Of a stretch of 64,000 nt of DNA, positions 1 through 10,775 are shown piece after piece. This stretch comes from Cycas panzhihuaensis (lineage: Eukaryota; Cycadophyta). The notes beneath the pieces are model-generated. The model saw only the letters and a program-made list of their open reading frames with translations, searched no databases and had not been told where the DNA came from. The number at the start of each line of letters is the position of its first letter. Within the stretch, counting starts at the first letter, position 1. The stretch is from NCBI GenBank assembly GCA_023213395.1, contig CM041465.1:124131741-124195740 (forward strand). Reading direction: 5' to 3'. The position numbers and the translations under genes are program-made.

Positions 1-285
1 TTCATGCGCAGGTTCCGTTAGTGCAGGACAGACTCCCGTGCATCTTCCAGTGTGCACGGCTCTGTGCAGAGAAAGATTGAGGGACAAACTCCCGTGTGCA
101 GGCCCTGTGTGGAAGCTCCTGTCAGTGCAGTCTCAGGGACAGACTTCCGTGCAGGATTTAACCAGTGCAGGCAAAAGTGTGAGAGCTAGGCTTTAACGCA
201 GGTTCAAGGAACAGACTTCGAAGCAAGTATGTGGAACAGCAAGCTATCAATGCAAAGGGTACCAAGCCTAAGCTCTGATACCAAA
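1..285 (-). other. 5' leader of copia A0, truncated by window edge
   Basis: Untranslated leader of a minus-strand copia element that continues past the window start. The minus strand reads from the LTR end into a primer-binding site, TTTGGTATCAGAGCT (271-285), complementary to the 3' end of initiator tRNA-Met. The remainder carries a short reiterated motif on the plus strand, ACAGACTCCCGTGC and variants, near 28, 86, 136 and 203. I see no coding sequence. It does not obviously match the leaders of A1-A4, although its LTR belongs to the same family. Confidence 0.75.
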
Positions 286-842
286 TGTTAGAAAGGGCCA
301 AATGGCCTCATAGGTCCAAGATCATAACAAAACACAAAAGCATACATGCATTAAGCATAAACACAAAGAGAGAAAGAGGAGCAAGACTAAGATACCAAGT
401 ATGTGGTGTTGAAATTGGTCCAACCACCAAAGAATGCTCAGCTTGATTAGCAAACTGACAGAATAACAAAGTAGCTCCAACTCTTGATGAGAAACAATGA
501 AGAGAGGCCTCATTAAATAGAGGGAGATGAGAGGCCAAAGGCTATTGCATGATTGACAAGTGTCAATCATGCAATGCATGCTTGCATGAAGGACAAGTGT
601 CCATTGGGAGCTCTTGTGAGCAAAAGTGCAAGGGGGTCATTTTAACCCTCAAGTGACAACGTTATGTCACTAGACATAAAGTGGGTGTGTACTTTATCAC
701 TTAAGTGATAAAGTCACCCTTAAAGTACAAAAGTGCACATAATACATTAAAGTGCATATAATACATTAAAGTGCACATAATACATAAACATAAAGTACAT
801 AAAGCTTAACATGTAAACATAAGGTAAACATAAGGTTTAACA
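286..842 (-). repeat. 5' LTR of copia A0
   Basis: A 557 bp LTR. On the minus strand it begins TGTTAAACCTTATG and ends CTTTCTAACA, giving TG...CA ends, and is followed at once by the tRNA-Met primer site. A TATA-like TCTATTTAATGAGG lies near 513-526. It has the family's two palindromes: arms at 544-558 and 561-575 around a 2-nt centre, and a fully self-complementary 24-mer at 691-714. Three roughly 20 bp tandem units (AAAGTGCACATAATACATT and variants) lie at 725-785. The outer flank begins GTTAC; the partner target duplication is outside the window. Confidence 0.9.
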
Positions 843-1385
843 GTTACTCTATCATTATTAATGATGGATCTAGAGTTGATGCATTTCCTAAAATAACATG
901 CAAAAAATATAATTTTTCAATCAAGTTAGCCAAGCAATACAAAGTATGACCATGATGAATTTGATTAAATATTCTAGTTACAGTAACAAGTATAACAATA
1001 AACTAGAATTTTACCATTCTTAAGATGATATATGAATTAAGACCCTATCATGCACTATTAAGTAGGCCATGGCTATGTGATATTGGAAGTTTGTTTACAA
1101 CATAGGAAGCAAGAGACAATTACACAACTGGGAAAAGGATAGTTGATGACAATACCTCTAGTGAATAAAGGTCTCTAACTCACAAAAGTTATGGATGAAG
1201 ATAATGCCTCTAACACACCTAGATCAAATGCATCCAATACCAATTTATACTATGATTATGCCTAATAGTGTAGGAGGAATAGATTATAAAGGGACCAAAC
1301 TACCCTTAAGGGCTATAATTTGGGGTCTGCAATGTTCTGCAAGATATTGGAGAGTATTGTAGCCACAAATTGGACAAATTTAAAG
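843..1385. other. No gene seen; unassigned AT-rich DNA
   Basis: About 540 bases between the A0 LTR and the G1 LTR. No reading frame, RNA gene or clear repeat is visible. It may hold the last part of the G1 LTR, whose outer end I could not fix, or the older DNA into which A0 inserted. Confidence 0.5.
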
Positions 1386-2038
1386 CTGGTTTTATGGGAA
1401 TTCCCTAGGGAATTCACACCTTAAACATAGATAGCATCCATCCATAGGGCCACCTTCTAGAGTTTCATGCAAAAAAACAAGCAATAAAAGCAAATGCTGG
1501 AAACATAGCATCCACTCACAAAGTTATCTTCTAGAGTTTCATATAGATAAACAAACAATAAAAGCAAATACTAGAGTAGAAAGTATAATATTTACTTCTT
1601 TAAGATCAAAAGACTGAATATGACAATGATATAACACTAGCAAAATACGTACAAAAGTTGTCGAACTTCCAAAGAGTGAAAATTGAGTCTTTTGCTTCCT
1701 CTGCAAGGCAAGGCATCCTCCCAAAAGGGCTCCTTAAGGCCAAAAATATGGCAAATCCAAAAGTACAAATGATGATTCTCAACTAAGGCCAAAAACACCT
1801 ATAAATAGGAGGCCAAACTACTACTTAAATAAGTCGGCCAAAATAACACATATGAATTAGCTAGAATAAAGATTAAGAAGTTAGCCAAAAGAACACATAT
1901 GAATTAGCTAGAATAAAGATTAAGAAGTCAGCCAGAATAATAGATTAAGTTTGTCTAGAATAAACTTAATAATGTGGTCGTCCAGATTCATGTTGGAAGT
2001 TGGCCAGACCATCCCATCTTCTAAGTGGGAACACTACA
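1386..2038 (-). repeat. 3' LTR of G1
   Basis: On the minus strand the LTR starts TGTAGTGTTCCCAC at 2038, next to the purine tract CGGGGGGAGGGAC (2041-2053). A TATA-like CCTATAAATAGG lies at 1798-1809. It is followed by the block seen in all LTRs of this group, here GGAGGATGCCTTGCC (about 1704-1718 on the minus strand). A 47 bp tandem duplication lies at 1846-1939, and two imperfect units of about 75 bp occur near 1420-1570. The far end is uncertain; an 18 bp perfect palindrome, GAATTCCCTAGGGAATTC, at 1398-1415 has a counterpart in the G1p LTR. Confidence 0.7.
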
Positions 2039-2059
2039 AGTCCCTCCCCCCGAAAGCAT

Positions 2060-4113
2060 GCTTTGCCCACAAAGCATGGGAAGATTCAAATGCTACCAGT
2101 ACCATTCTTCATATTCCCAAGTTGCGTCTTTATGATCTAGTGTTTTCCATTTAATTAGGTACTCCTGCATTTTTCTAGAGCATAGCCTTTTTGTTTGAAT
2201 CTACAAGATGCCTTCTGGTTCCATAATTATTTTGCCTTCTCCGTCGAGTATTAGCAGCTTTGGCTAAGGAGTGATAGTTTGTCCAAGCTTTTGTTTGAGG
2301 CAAGAAACATGGAAGACATTATGGATACAACTGTTTGGTGGTAAGTTTAGTCAGTATGCGACTTCTCCCACTTTGTTAATTATCTGGTACAATCCAACGA
2401 ATCTTGGTTGTAACTTGTGTTTACCTAATTGTTTCATTGTGGTTTGTTTATAAGATTGGAGTCTTAAGAAGACCCAATCTCCTGGCAAAAAGGACTTCTC
2501 CATTCTGTGTAGATTTGCTTGTTGTTTCATCTGATTTCTAGCCAGATTTAAATTATCTTTTAGTATTTGTAATGTTCTATGCATTTGTTCTAGTTGTTCT
2601 TGAATAGATTGGAGTCGTGCAATCATTACCTGTGTAAGAAGAGATGGAGGTTCAAAATTGTATAATGCTTGGAAATGGGACATTTTTTCAGAGGGTGGTA
2701 ATGTAGTGATATACCACCACTCACTAAATGAAGCCATTAGTGCCGTTGTTGTTATTTTTCCAATGTGAAATTTCATAAGTATACTTCTAGACACTTATTT
2801 ACTACCTCTATTTGACCATCTATCTGGGGATGGTAAGCTGTACTCATGGATAATTTTCTGCCTGCCAACTTGACTAACTCTTGTCAAAAACTTCTTGTGA
2901 ATTTTGGATTGCAGCCACTGACTACGATCTTTGGAAATCGATGGAGATGATAGATCTCCTTGATGAAGAGTTCGACGATTTGACCTCCTTTGGCTATCAC
3001 CTAGAGTCCTCAAAAATGGCATATGATGAGGCGATCAACTACAACGAAGATTGCATCCCTACCTTCTGATTTGGGTAGCATTGTTATGAAGTCCATTGAG
3101 ATCTCGTCCCATTTCTGCTCGAGCACATACAATGGTTGGAGTAATATGGGTTTGTTACATTCCCGATTTCTCTCCTACTTTGACCAGTCATAGCCTATCT
3201 TTTGGCCAACTTCATGCTAGGTTCAGTCTTAGTGAACTATCTCATTTCTGACCAACTTCCTTTAGAAGATTAAATGTTTCTATATATAGTAGTTGGAGTC
3301 CCCATTCCAAATCATCATATGGTTTTGTTCTCTTAGCATAGCCTTAGCTTTTAGGGTTGCAGTTAGCTCGCCCATTTGGGATGCAATTTCTGGAGGTAAC
3401 CTCGCCTCGAAGAGGGTTGGCCATCTCAAGCATGATATTGGGTGAAATAAGCGTATTCTGAGCAGTATTGGCTAGCCCTGTAGATTGCATCTCTTATCCA
3501 TTTTGACTGGTGTATTTACTATTTTTTTTTTTTTGTACTTTTGTTACCATTAGTAACTTTTCAGTGGACTTTTCATAGACGATTTGGAAGTCAGCAAGTG
3601 ATAGAGGAAGTTATTCGCTTCAGGGTTCTTTACATTTTTGTTTATGTTTCTTTGAAAAATGTTGCATTCTAAGACAAACTTGTAGATGTCTGCTTCCATT
3701 CTTTTCTAGAAAAAAGTGCTTTAAATTTGGTGATACGTCTTGTCAATCCTTATATGTTTCATTGTTGGGGAAGAATGGGCTTCGTTGAGGATCTTAGTTT
3801 TTATTGTTGACATAGTAGGTACCACAATCTTCCCATTTCAATAGATCGAGTTTCCCCTCAATTGATATTTTGTTGTCTTCTTTGTGCGGATCTCTTGTAG
3901 TGCTTTCTAGCACATCAGATAGCCTTGGTATTCTTGAATTAATTCTCCCATCTAAGTTGGAGTAACTATAGAAATGGCCCATAAGGATACATCCTCTTGC
4001 CTGATAGTATCCTTGGGTATTCAGGATAGCACATTTGCAATGACAATGACATTTTCTTTTCCTCTTTTGTAAATAAAATTGAAATCAAATATTTGAAGTT
4101 TACTTACATATTG
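2060..4113 (-). pseudogene. G1 integrase with C-terminal chromodomain, broken
   Basis: Integrase would insert retroelement cDNA into the genome. On the minus strand, 4113-3628 holds the end of RNase H and the zinc-binding N-terminus (a KADVYKF-like stretch and C-x2-C region, decayed). 3147-2800 holds the catalytic core with [14 protein letters not shown]. 2794-2351 is a long C-terminal frame containing LARNQMKQQANLHR and DWVFLRLQSYKQ, typical of chromoviral integrases. 2160-2090 reads WKTLDHKDATWEYEEW, a chromodomain tail. Stops and frameshifts occur throughout. A solo LTR with its own target duplication interrupts it at 3153-3622. Confidence 0.8.
3153..3622 (+). repeat. Solo gypsy LTR inside G1 integrase
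   Basis: A 470 bp LTR with ends TGTTACATTCC...CGCTTCA, flanked by an exact 5 bp duplication GGGTT (3148-3152 and 3623-3627). Removing the LTR and one duplication brings the integrase sequence back together, apart from about one base. TATA-like TCTATATATAGTAG is at about 3279, and the family block ACCTCGCCTCGAAGAGGG is near 3398-3415. No internal region is present, so this is the product of LTR-LTR recombination after insertion. Confidence 0.88.
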
Positions 4114-5390
4114 TTATTGCTCATCGGATAATGTCTTTTGATTTAAAAAGTATTTGAGATTGACATGATCAATTTTGACCACGAATTTACTTCCTAGTAG
4201 GTATTGATGCCATTGATGTATGGTGTGCATAATTGCCAACATTTCCTTGTCATAGATGGGTTTCAATTGCACCCCTGTATTTAACTTGCACATTTCATAT
4301 GTTACTGGATGATCGTTTTGGAGGAATAACACTCCTATCCCCCCTCTCGATGCATCACATTCTAATATGAATGGGTTGTTGAAGTCCAAAGTTGTGAATA
4401 TTGGTGTTGTAACCATTGTTGTTTTTAACCCTTGGAATGCATCATCAGTTGATTAACTCTACGTAAATCCATCCTTCTTGGTTAAATCTATCAATGGTGT
4501 TGTGATGCGGGCATATCCCTTAATAAATTGTCGCAAGAACCTAGTGGCCCCTAGAAAACTTCTTATACCTATTAAATTTTTTGGGGTAGACCATTCTACG
4601 ATCGCTTAGACCTTTTTTAGATCCATTATGATGCCTTCTTATGTGATAATATGCTCTAAATATTCTAGCTCTATTGTTCGAAAGTACGTTTGCTTTTGTC
4701 TGCAAAGAGTTGATTGTCCTCCAAGACTTGCAATACGACCTTGAGATGCTCTATGTGTTCCTCCTATGTTGAACTATAAATCAAAATATCGTCAAAAAAA
4801 CTAATACAAATTTGCATAAGAATGGTTGAAGTACCTTATTCATTGTGCTTTAGGAGGTGGTTGAAGCATTGGTTAACCCAAATGGCATAATGCAGAATTC
4901 AAATAGCCCTTTGTGGGTGCAAAAAGTTGTTTTGTATACATCTTCGACTTTAATGCATACCTAATAATATCCCAAACATAGATCAACTTTGAAAAGTACT
5001 TTGCTCTGTGTAATTCATCCAAGAGGTCATTGATTCAGGGAATTGAATACCTATTCTTAACTGTGAGTTTATTGAGTCCTTAGTAGTCTACACACACGCA
5101 ATATGATCCATCTTTCTTTTGGATTAATATGATTGGTGAGGCAAAAGGGCTAGTGTTTGGGGTGATGTAACCTTATTGCAAAAATTCTTGCATAAGCCAT
5201 TTGATCTCCTTTTTGAAATGATATGGATGTCAATATGATCGGATGTTTACAGGTGTTGCCTTGAGGGTTAACTCAATGTGGTGTTCACATCCACAACTTG
5301 GAGGTAACCCTTGGGGTGGTTCCTCAAAAACTCCATCGTATTGGTCAATGAGGGCCTAGACGTTTGTCAAAATGTCCTCAATCATGATTT
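4114..5390 (-). pseudogene. G1 reverse transcriptase and RNase H, broken
   Basis: RT and RNase H copy the element RNA into DNA. The RNase H part at 4416-4114 is an open 100-residue frame with FILECDASRGGIGVLF and YDKEMLAIMHTIHQWHQYLL, both typical of gypsy RNase H. RT segments appear in shifting minus-strand frames from about 5390 to 4440, including CVDY-GLNKLTVKNRYSIP and the region around the catalytic aspartates. Many stops and frameshifts make it inactive. The same sequence in better condition is seen in G4 at 47743-48924. Confidence 0.8.
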
Positions 5391-5419
5391 TGTAACATGT
5401 TATCATGTACGATGTGGGG

Positions 5420-6306
5420 CTTTTCTTCAATAATTTGTCCATGCGATGCAAGATCACTAGCTGAGTTGGCGGCATTGGGGGTGCCTACAATTTGTATTTA
5501 TGCCCCTTTTGGAAAAAACTCATGAAACAAGTCTTGTAATTGGTGACAATGTTTCCTAGATTTTGCAGCCATCATATTTCGAGGACCATGTCCACTCCTC
5601 CGATTGGCACAACAAACATGTAGGTAGTAGTGGAATAGTCAACTATTTATAGATTCACTTTTGAGCAAAATTCTTTGCATGGCATAGTCTTGTCATTAGC
5701 AATAATGACCTGAAATACATTGAGTGATTGAATTTGCAAACCCAATTTCTCTATATTTGGCTTATTTATGAAGTTATGAGTGCTCTTGCTATCCACTAGG
5801 ATTGTTAATGTTTGCAATTTTTATCATACCTTGAAATCATAGTGCCTGAGGGGTGTTGACTTTGCCTGTGATTGCTTGCAATGATATTTGCACATTTTGG
5901 TATCTGCATGAAGTAATTCTTAGATCTCGGCTCCATCACCTTTGGCTTGTGGTTATTCTTAGAATTCTTCTGGAATGTCTGTCTCCTTATTGTTGATCAT
6001 GAATACCTTTTTGGCTAGGCACTTGTGGTTTCGATTCAATTTCCCCCTGCACCTAAAGCAACTTCCTTTCTGAAGATGCTCTACTTTGGAAATTTTGCTC
6101 CCAACTGACCCTTCTTCATTTTCTTCAATAAGAAAAGGTTTAATTTTTGTACTTGAATGATTCGAATTTGGTTGGAAACTCTAAGCCTAATATCGGGGTG
6201 GGTCATTTTGGTGAACATAACTCTGTCCTACTTCTTGATATTTGGCCTCCACATTCTTCGCATGACGAATTGTGTCACTTAAGATTACTACACCCATTGT
6301 TTCTAA
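5420..6306 (-). pseudogene. G1 gag C-terminus and protease, broken
   Basis: On the minus strand, 6306-6140 matches the gag C-terminal segment of G4 (KPFLLKKMKKGQ in one frame). Near 6075-6030 is a zinc knuckle variant, CFRCRGKLNRNHKC. Around 5810-5780 is the aspartic protease site ILVDSKSTHNFI, where the family has D-S-G: the active-site glycine is replaced by lysine. Stops are scattered through the rest. The match with G4 begins only at about 6306, where it meets an unrelated gag. Confidence 0.7.
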
Positions 6307-7297
6307 TCAAATATATTCTCCTTCTTGTTTTTGTAGTGGACATTCTATTCGGAAATGACCCCATCTAGAACAAAGATGACAACGGATTGGTTTTGTCTTC
6401 CCTTTATATTGCTTAAATGAATTTCCTTCTTTCTTTTGACAGAAGGATTCTCTCGTTTCATGCCTTGGTGTCCTATAATAACATTCCCAGGTGTGATGAT
6501 TCCCTCTCCTACATATTTCACACCATTTCCTCTCCATTGCTGGTTGATGTTCATTATGGAAATGCCTAGCTTGTCCACATGGTGGAGGACACCATACATT
6601 TTCCCGGATTTTCCCCAATTTTAATTTAGCTATTTCTGCTTTCAATTTTTCAATTTCCTCATTCTGTTGGGTTGCCCCAAGAAGCACAACAAAGGGTTGT
6701 TGCTTCAATGCTTCAATTTCTTTCTTTAGTACTTCTACCTCAGGGTTTATCCCCCCATTGAGAAATATTTGCCAAAATCTGTCCGACATTTGGAAACCCT
6801 ATCTACAAATACCTTGTTTTCAACTAATTTTCAAATTTGAGAGCTAAGTCTTTGACTTGCTCATAACTCTTCATCAGATGCAACACCACTTTTTCTTCCA
6901 ATTCAGGCAACAAACCTTGAACAAAATATTTCAAAGATAGCATGGGATTCATAGGGATTGCAAGGTCCATTTTGTTCATAATGATTCTTAATCTACCATC
7001 AAAATCATTTACCAACTCACCTGGTATCTGCTGAATTTCTTCCAGGGCTTGAAAAATTGCCATTGGATCTCTCAACCTTTGAAATCTGTCCAGAAATTGC
7101 ATCTGGATCGTTTCCCATGTTGGATTTGTCACTTCAATGTATTGGTACCAGGCTATTGCTACGCCTCTTAATGTTGAAAAAAAATGAGCCTTAATTTCCT
7201 CCAAATCTCGAATTTTTTTAATCTTCAACATGTTGGAAAAGAGGGCCAAATGGTCCCCTGGATCCCCCAAACCATCAAATTGCAGATGTCCGAACAT
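6307..7297 (-). pseudogene. G1b gag with two CCHC zinc knuckles
   Basis: Gag packages the element RNA into virus-like particles. The minus-strand frame 7297-6824 (157 residues, open) is a retrotransposon gag core, with FFSTLRGVAIAWYQYIE and WETIQMQFLDRFQRLRDP. After a frame break, 6789-6307 (160 residues) has a short coiled-coil-like stretch and two perfect C-x2-C-x4-H-x4-C knuckles, CEICRRGNHHTWEC and CHLCSRWGHFRIEC. It differs from the single-knuckle gag of chromoviruses G1 and G4 and stops just where the chromovirus sequence begins. It probably belongs to the G5-like family. Confidence 0.8.
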
Positions 7298-8370
7298 TGC
7301 ATCATTTTGAATGATGACGTATAGAGGGTTTGTCTGATTCCCTCCTACTGCACTCCCTTGTGCGATATTTACCTGACCTACTGGAACCAGTCTGCTCTAT
7401 GCATTTCTACTTGCGTTTCTTGTCGAAATCACCAAATTTATTCCTCCTCCCTCGCGTGCCCCTAGAGGGGTGTTATTTGTGCTTTCTGGGCTTCCTCCCA
7501 GCAACGTTGTCCTCAAGATCTTTTCCACCATCTTGTTGAATAGTGGATTTAATACATGGGAATGAGAATCCCTAACATCCAAGATATGATAGTCCCACCC
7601 CACTGTAGTGATGCTATACACCTCCAAGTTTATTGACCTCCTTTCCTCTTAATTTGCCTGCTCCTTTCCTATCTCCTCAGGAACTTCGTCCTCTGCCCAC
7701 CTCTGTTGAATTTCCACCTATGATTCTCGGGTTCCTTCCCAGATTCCCGTCAAGCCTTGCTTTTCTTCTCTCTCCCCACTATCTACCTCTTGTTCTTCTG
7801 GGGTTTGACTCTCCTCTCGTCTGCCCTTCGCAGGCTTTCTTTTTACCTACTTCTTTTCTACTGGTTCTTTACGTTTGCGGGTACCTTCTTGGCTTCTTTA
7901 CGCCTCCCAACGTTGACTACGTTCTTGTCTGGTTTCGACCCTCTTTACAGAATTGATTCTTGGTGGCATGGATAGTCCCCTCCTATCCTTTCATCATTGG
8001 GCATTCATTTTTCTTTCTGCATTGGATATCCGACAATAGAACCAATGTGTGTTTGCTCTTCTACTCTAACATCTTTAATCTAGGCTTCACAAGAATTTAC
8101 AAGCAAAAGAGAGACACAATGGAATGGAGCACAAAAACCAAGCCTTCATTACTAGGGGCTCTGTGTCTGGTCCTCTCACAACTAGACGTAGGCCAAAATA
8201 GTGTACAACAACCACAATTAGATGACAAGCCGCAGAGAAAAGTACACACATTCTTGTTCTTACAATAACTAATATTTATCTCTCCTAAACCTGCAATTAT
8301 AACTGTTTAATACAACTATTTTATCGTTAACCAACATCTTTTTACACTTTATCTTTTAACTAATTTCTAC
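7298..8370 (-). pseudogene. G1b gag N-terminal extension and leader
   Basis: The minus strand 7627-7397 holds an open frame with GWDYHILDVRDSHSHVLNPLF, which matches the G5 gag N-terminus at 61060-61130 (GWNHHWLEVRTPLSHILNPL). Upstream of it, 7970-7640 is a broken charged region, and 8270-7970 is leader sequence. The leader shares a block with G5, CCTACGTCTAG-TGTGAGAGGAC-AGACACAG (8175-8205 on the minus strand, 60402-60434 in G5). The shared order of leader block, acidic region and this motif shows common descent with G5. The long plus-strand open frames here look like shadows. Confidence 0.65.
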
Positions 8371-8665
8371 CCTAGTTGCACCAGCTGCTGTCCTAGTTGC
8401 ACCAGCTGCTGTCCTAGTTGCACCTGTCGCTGCCCTGGTTGCACCAACTGTTGCACCTGTTGGTTACTTGGTCACACCTCTAATAATCTGGTCACACCTG
8501 CTGGTAACTCGGTCGCACCTACTGGAGACTTGGTTGCACCTGTTGGTTACCCGGTCGCACCTGTTGGCTACTCAATTGCACCTGCTGGTAACCTGGTCGC
8601 ACCTGCTAGAGACTTAGTCATACATGCTGGTAACCTGGTTGCACCACTCGCTACCTAGTCATACC
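8371..8665 (-). repeat. 21 bp minisatellite in the G1b leader
   Basis: About 14 head-to-tail units of 21 bp; a typical plus-strand unit is CTGCTGGTAACCTGGTCGCAC. Units differ at several positions and a few are short by a base or more. There are no spacers, so this is not a CRISPR array. It lies upstream of gag at the same place as the 29 bp array of G5 (59755-60186), and on the minus strand both repeat a GCGACCAG core. Confidence 0.9.
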
Positions 8666-8719
8666 TATAGTTGCATCTTTGTTTACTCATAAATGTAGCA
8701 GTCATCTTATGGCCACACA

Positions 8720-9635
8720 CAAGAAATCCATTAGCTTCACGAATTTCTGAAATCCATAGTCAGCGATTCCGATCCTAAATTTACAAACAATTTTTGGCAA
8801 GAAATATTTAAATAAGCTAACGCAAAACTTTCCACGAGCATGACCTATCACCCAAAGACCAACGGTCAAACTGAGGCAATAAATAAATGGTTGGAAGCAT
8901 ATTTATGAAAATTTGCATTTGTAAACAACAACAATGGCATAAATGGCTCCATCTGGCTAAATGGTGCTACAAGACCACCTATAATACATCTACCAAAATG
9001 TCCCCCTTTTAGGCATTATATGGCTTTGAAACTCCTTCACTTTTCATGTGAGCTTGTGGGTCCAATCCATACAAGAATATCAAGAGCAAATGGTGTGGAC
9101 CATGCAAATACTTAAAGACAAACTAAATCTAGCCAGAAATCAGATGAACCAAGAAGCAAACCTACATAGAACAAAAAGATCATTCAAGGCATAAGATTAG
9201 GTCTTCCTAAAGCTTCAATCATATAAACAAGCCACAATGAAGCAATCAGGTAAATTCAAATTACAACCATGATTCTTTGGTCCATATGAGATTTTAGACA
9301 AAGTAGGAGAAGTGACATACCAACTTGAATTCCCACCAAGCAACCGCATCCATAACGTCTGTCATGTCTCATGTCTCAAACTAAAGGTATGACAACCTAC
9401 CGCCCCACACATAGAGTTACCAGTGTTGGATGAAGAAGGCGAGATGATAATAAAACCAAAAGGCATCTTATGGATGTACACTAAGAAACTACACTCCAAA
9501 GAAATTCGTGAGTACCAGATAAAGTGAAAGACTCTAGGTTGCGAAGAACCCACTTGGGAATATGAAGAATCGTACCAACAATATATGAACTTTCCCATGC
9601 TTTGAGGACAAGGCATGCTTTCAGGGGGAGGGACT
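8720..9635 (+). pseudogene. G1p integrase tail and chromodomain, truncated
   Basis: Plus-strand end of a chromovirus pol gene, cut at its 5' side around 8700 where it meets the G1b minisatellite. It shows the second catalytic aspartate region (SDSDPKFTNNFWQEIF, about 8762-8810), MTYHPKTNGQTEAINK with the catalytic glutamate (about 8840-8890), and in broken frames the C-terminal domain. A chromodomain-like IREYQIKWKTLGCEEPTWEY follows at about 9507-9566. Stops occur every few dozen codons. A purine tract (9619-9633) and the 3' LTR follow directly. Confidence 0.78.
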
Positions 9636-9973
9636 TGTAGCATTCCCACTCCAATTGTCTAGTTGACTTCATTATGCAATTTGCATTATTTATTATGGCC
9701 AACTTCATTATACAATTTGCATTATTTATTCTAGCTAACTTAATTAGTTATTCTAGTCAATTTTAATTATGCCTTTTGGCCAACTTCCTTAATTGGAATT
9801 TGGTTGCTTATATATACGGCTTTCTAACCTAGGATTTGATCATTAGTTTCAAATTCTGATTTGCCATATTTTTGTCCCTAAGGAGTGGATTTTGGGAGGA
9901 TGCCTCACCTCGAAGAGGGCCCATTTTACTCTATTTATTTACCATAAGTTTGGCATCGTTTGTATAGTTATTA
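9636..9973 (+). repeat. 3' LTR of G1p, first part
   Basis: Begins TGTAGCATTCCCACTCC immediately after the polypurine tract. It contains a duplicated unit of about 38 bp (ACTTCATTATGCAATTTGC and variant, 9664-9737), TATA-like CTTATATATACGG near 9807, and the family block GCCTCACCTCGAAGAGGGC near 9901-9919. It stops at the TATTA target duplication (9969-9973), where gypsy G2 inserted, and resumes at 42351. Confidence 0.85.
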
Positions 9974-10775
9974 TGTTGACTTCACTTTTTGCCCCTTAGA
10001 AAGTACAGTTGTCAAAAGTCACTTCCGGTAGTCTAATAAGGGCTTGTATCAACATGCAGGTCAATTAGCACACACTCATGCCACATAAGTCCACAATATA
10101 TCACAACATTATCACAACAATATCATCCACCACAGTATCATAAATCAATCAAAAGCAACTCATGATACACTTTTTCCATGTAACTCATCGATTTCATTAA
10201 GCAATATCAATGTTTGGATCACTTTTAAATTATCACATGGCTTTTCCTTGCTAGAACATCATCAATATTATAATATGCTTGACTTCCATACCAGAAAACA
10301 TGTCATAGAAATCAAATAATTAGCTCTCATGTCCAAAATAGTGAGAAATGACCCTTAAATACTCTATGCGTGCCTCTTGGGGAATGATTGTGACCAATAT
10401 TCACAACCAAACCCTTTACATAACACATACCTTTCATAATGAATCTGCTAACTAATCATTAATTATCCTTGAATGCACTCTGTCCATCTATATGTTCATA
10501 TGTATGTACACCCTTTGTTGACGTCCTGCTTGTGTTCTGTCCATTCTAAGTTGTGTGATCCTATTCTGGAATGGTCTATCATGCATTCCCATTTCAAAAC
10601 ACACCCTATCATGTGTTCCCCAAGAAGCCATTCCTACTAATTTCTACTTGATTATCATATGTTCTTATGCTTAGATACTTACTGGGGTAATTTCCTACAC
10701 TCACCATGATCTATTAGATGCCAACTACTACCATTGCATAGCCCAAATGCACAAGTGCTAGATTTGACCCCAACA
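9974..10775 (-). repeat. 3' LTR of G2
   Basis: An 802 bp LTR matching 41547-42345 along its whole length with many substitutions. Minus-strand ends are TGTTGGGGTCAAAT...GTCAACA. The neighbouring sequence on the internal side (10776-10790) should hold the polypurine tract, but only a weak purine run is left. Confidence 0.9.

Larger units (their letters stand above)
1386..6306 (-). mobile_element. G1: decayed Ty3/gypsy chromovirus (minus strand), 3' portion
   Basis: Read on the minus strand the order is end of gag, protease, reverse transcriptase, RNase H, integrase, chromodomain, polypurine tract, LTR. That is the normal Ty3/gypsy order, and the integrase tail with a chromodomain-like segment marks a chromovirus. 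All domains carry stops and frameshifts, so the copy is old. At its 5' side the chromovirus gag stops abruptly near 6306 and a different gag follows. A plus-strand solo LTR interrupts the integrase. The 5' LTR is absent. Confidence 0.8.

Noticed and set aside
843-1385. A hidden gene between A0 and G1
   Set aside because: No frame above background in either strand, no RNA gene signature and no repeat edge could be supported.
7633-8268. Plus-strand frames of 72-107 codons rich in Leu, Phe and Ser
   Set aside because: They are antisense to the G1b gag N-terminus and leader; composition is that of a reversed charged coding strand.
8371-8665. Regular short repeats resembling a CRISPR array
   Set aside because: Units are directly adjacent with no spacers, drift in sequence, and sit in a plant retroelement leader; the same holds for 59755-60186.
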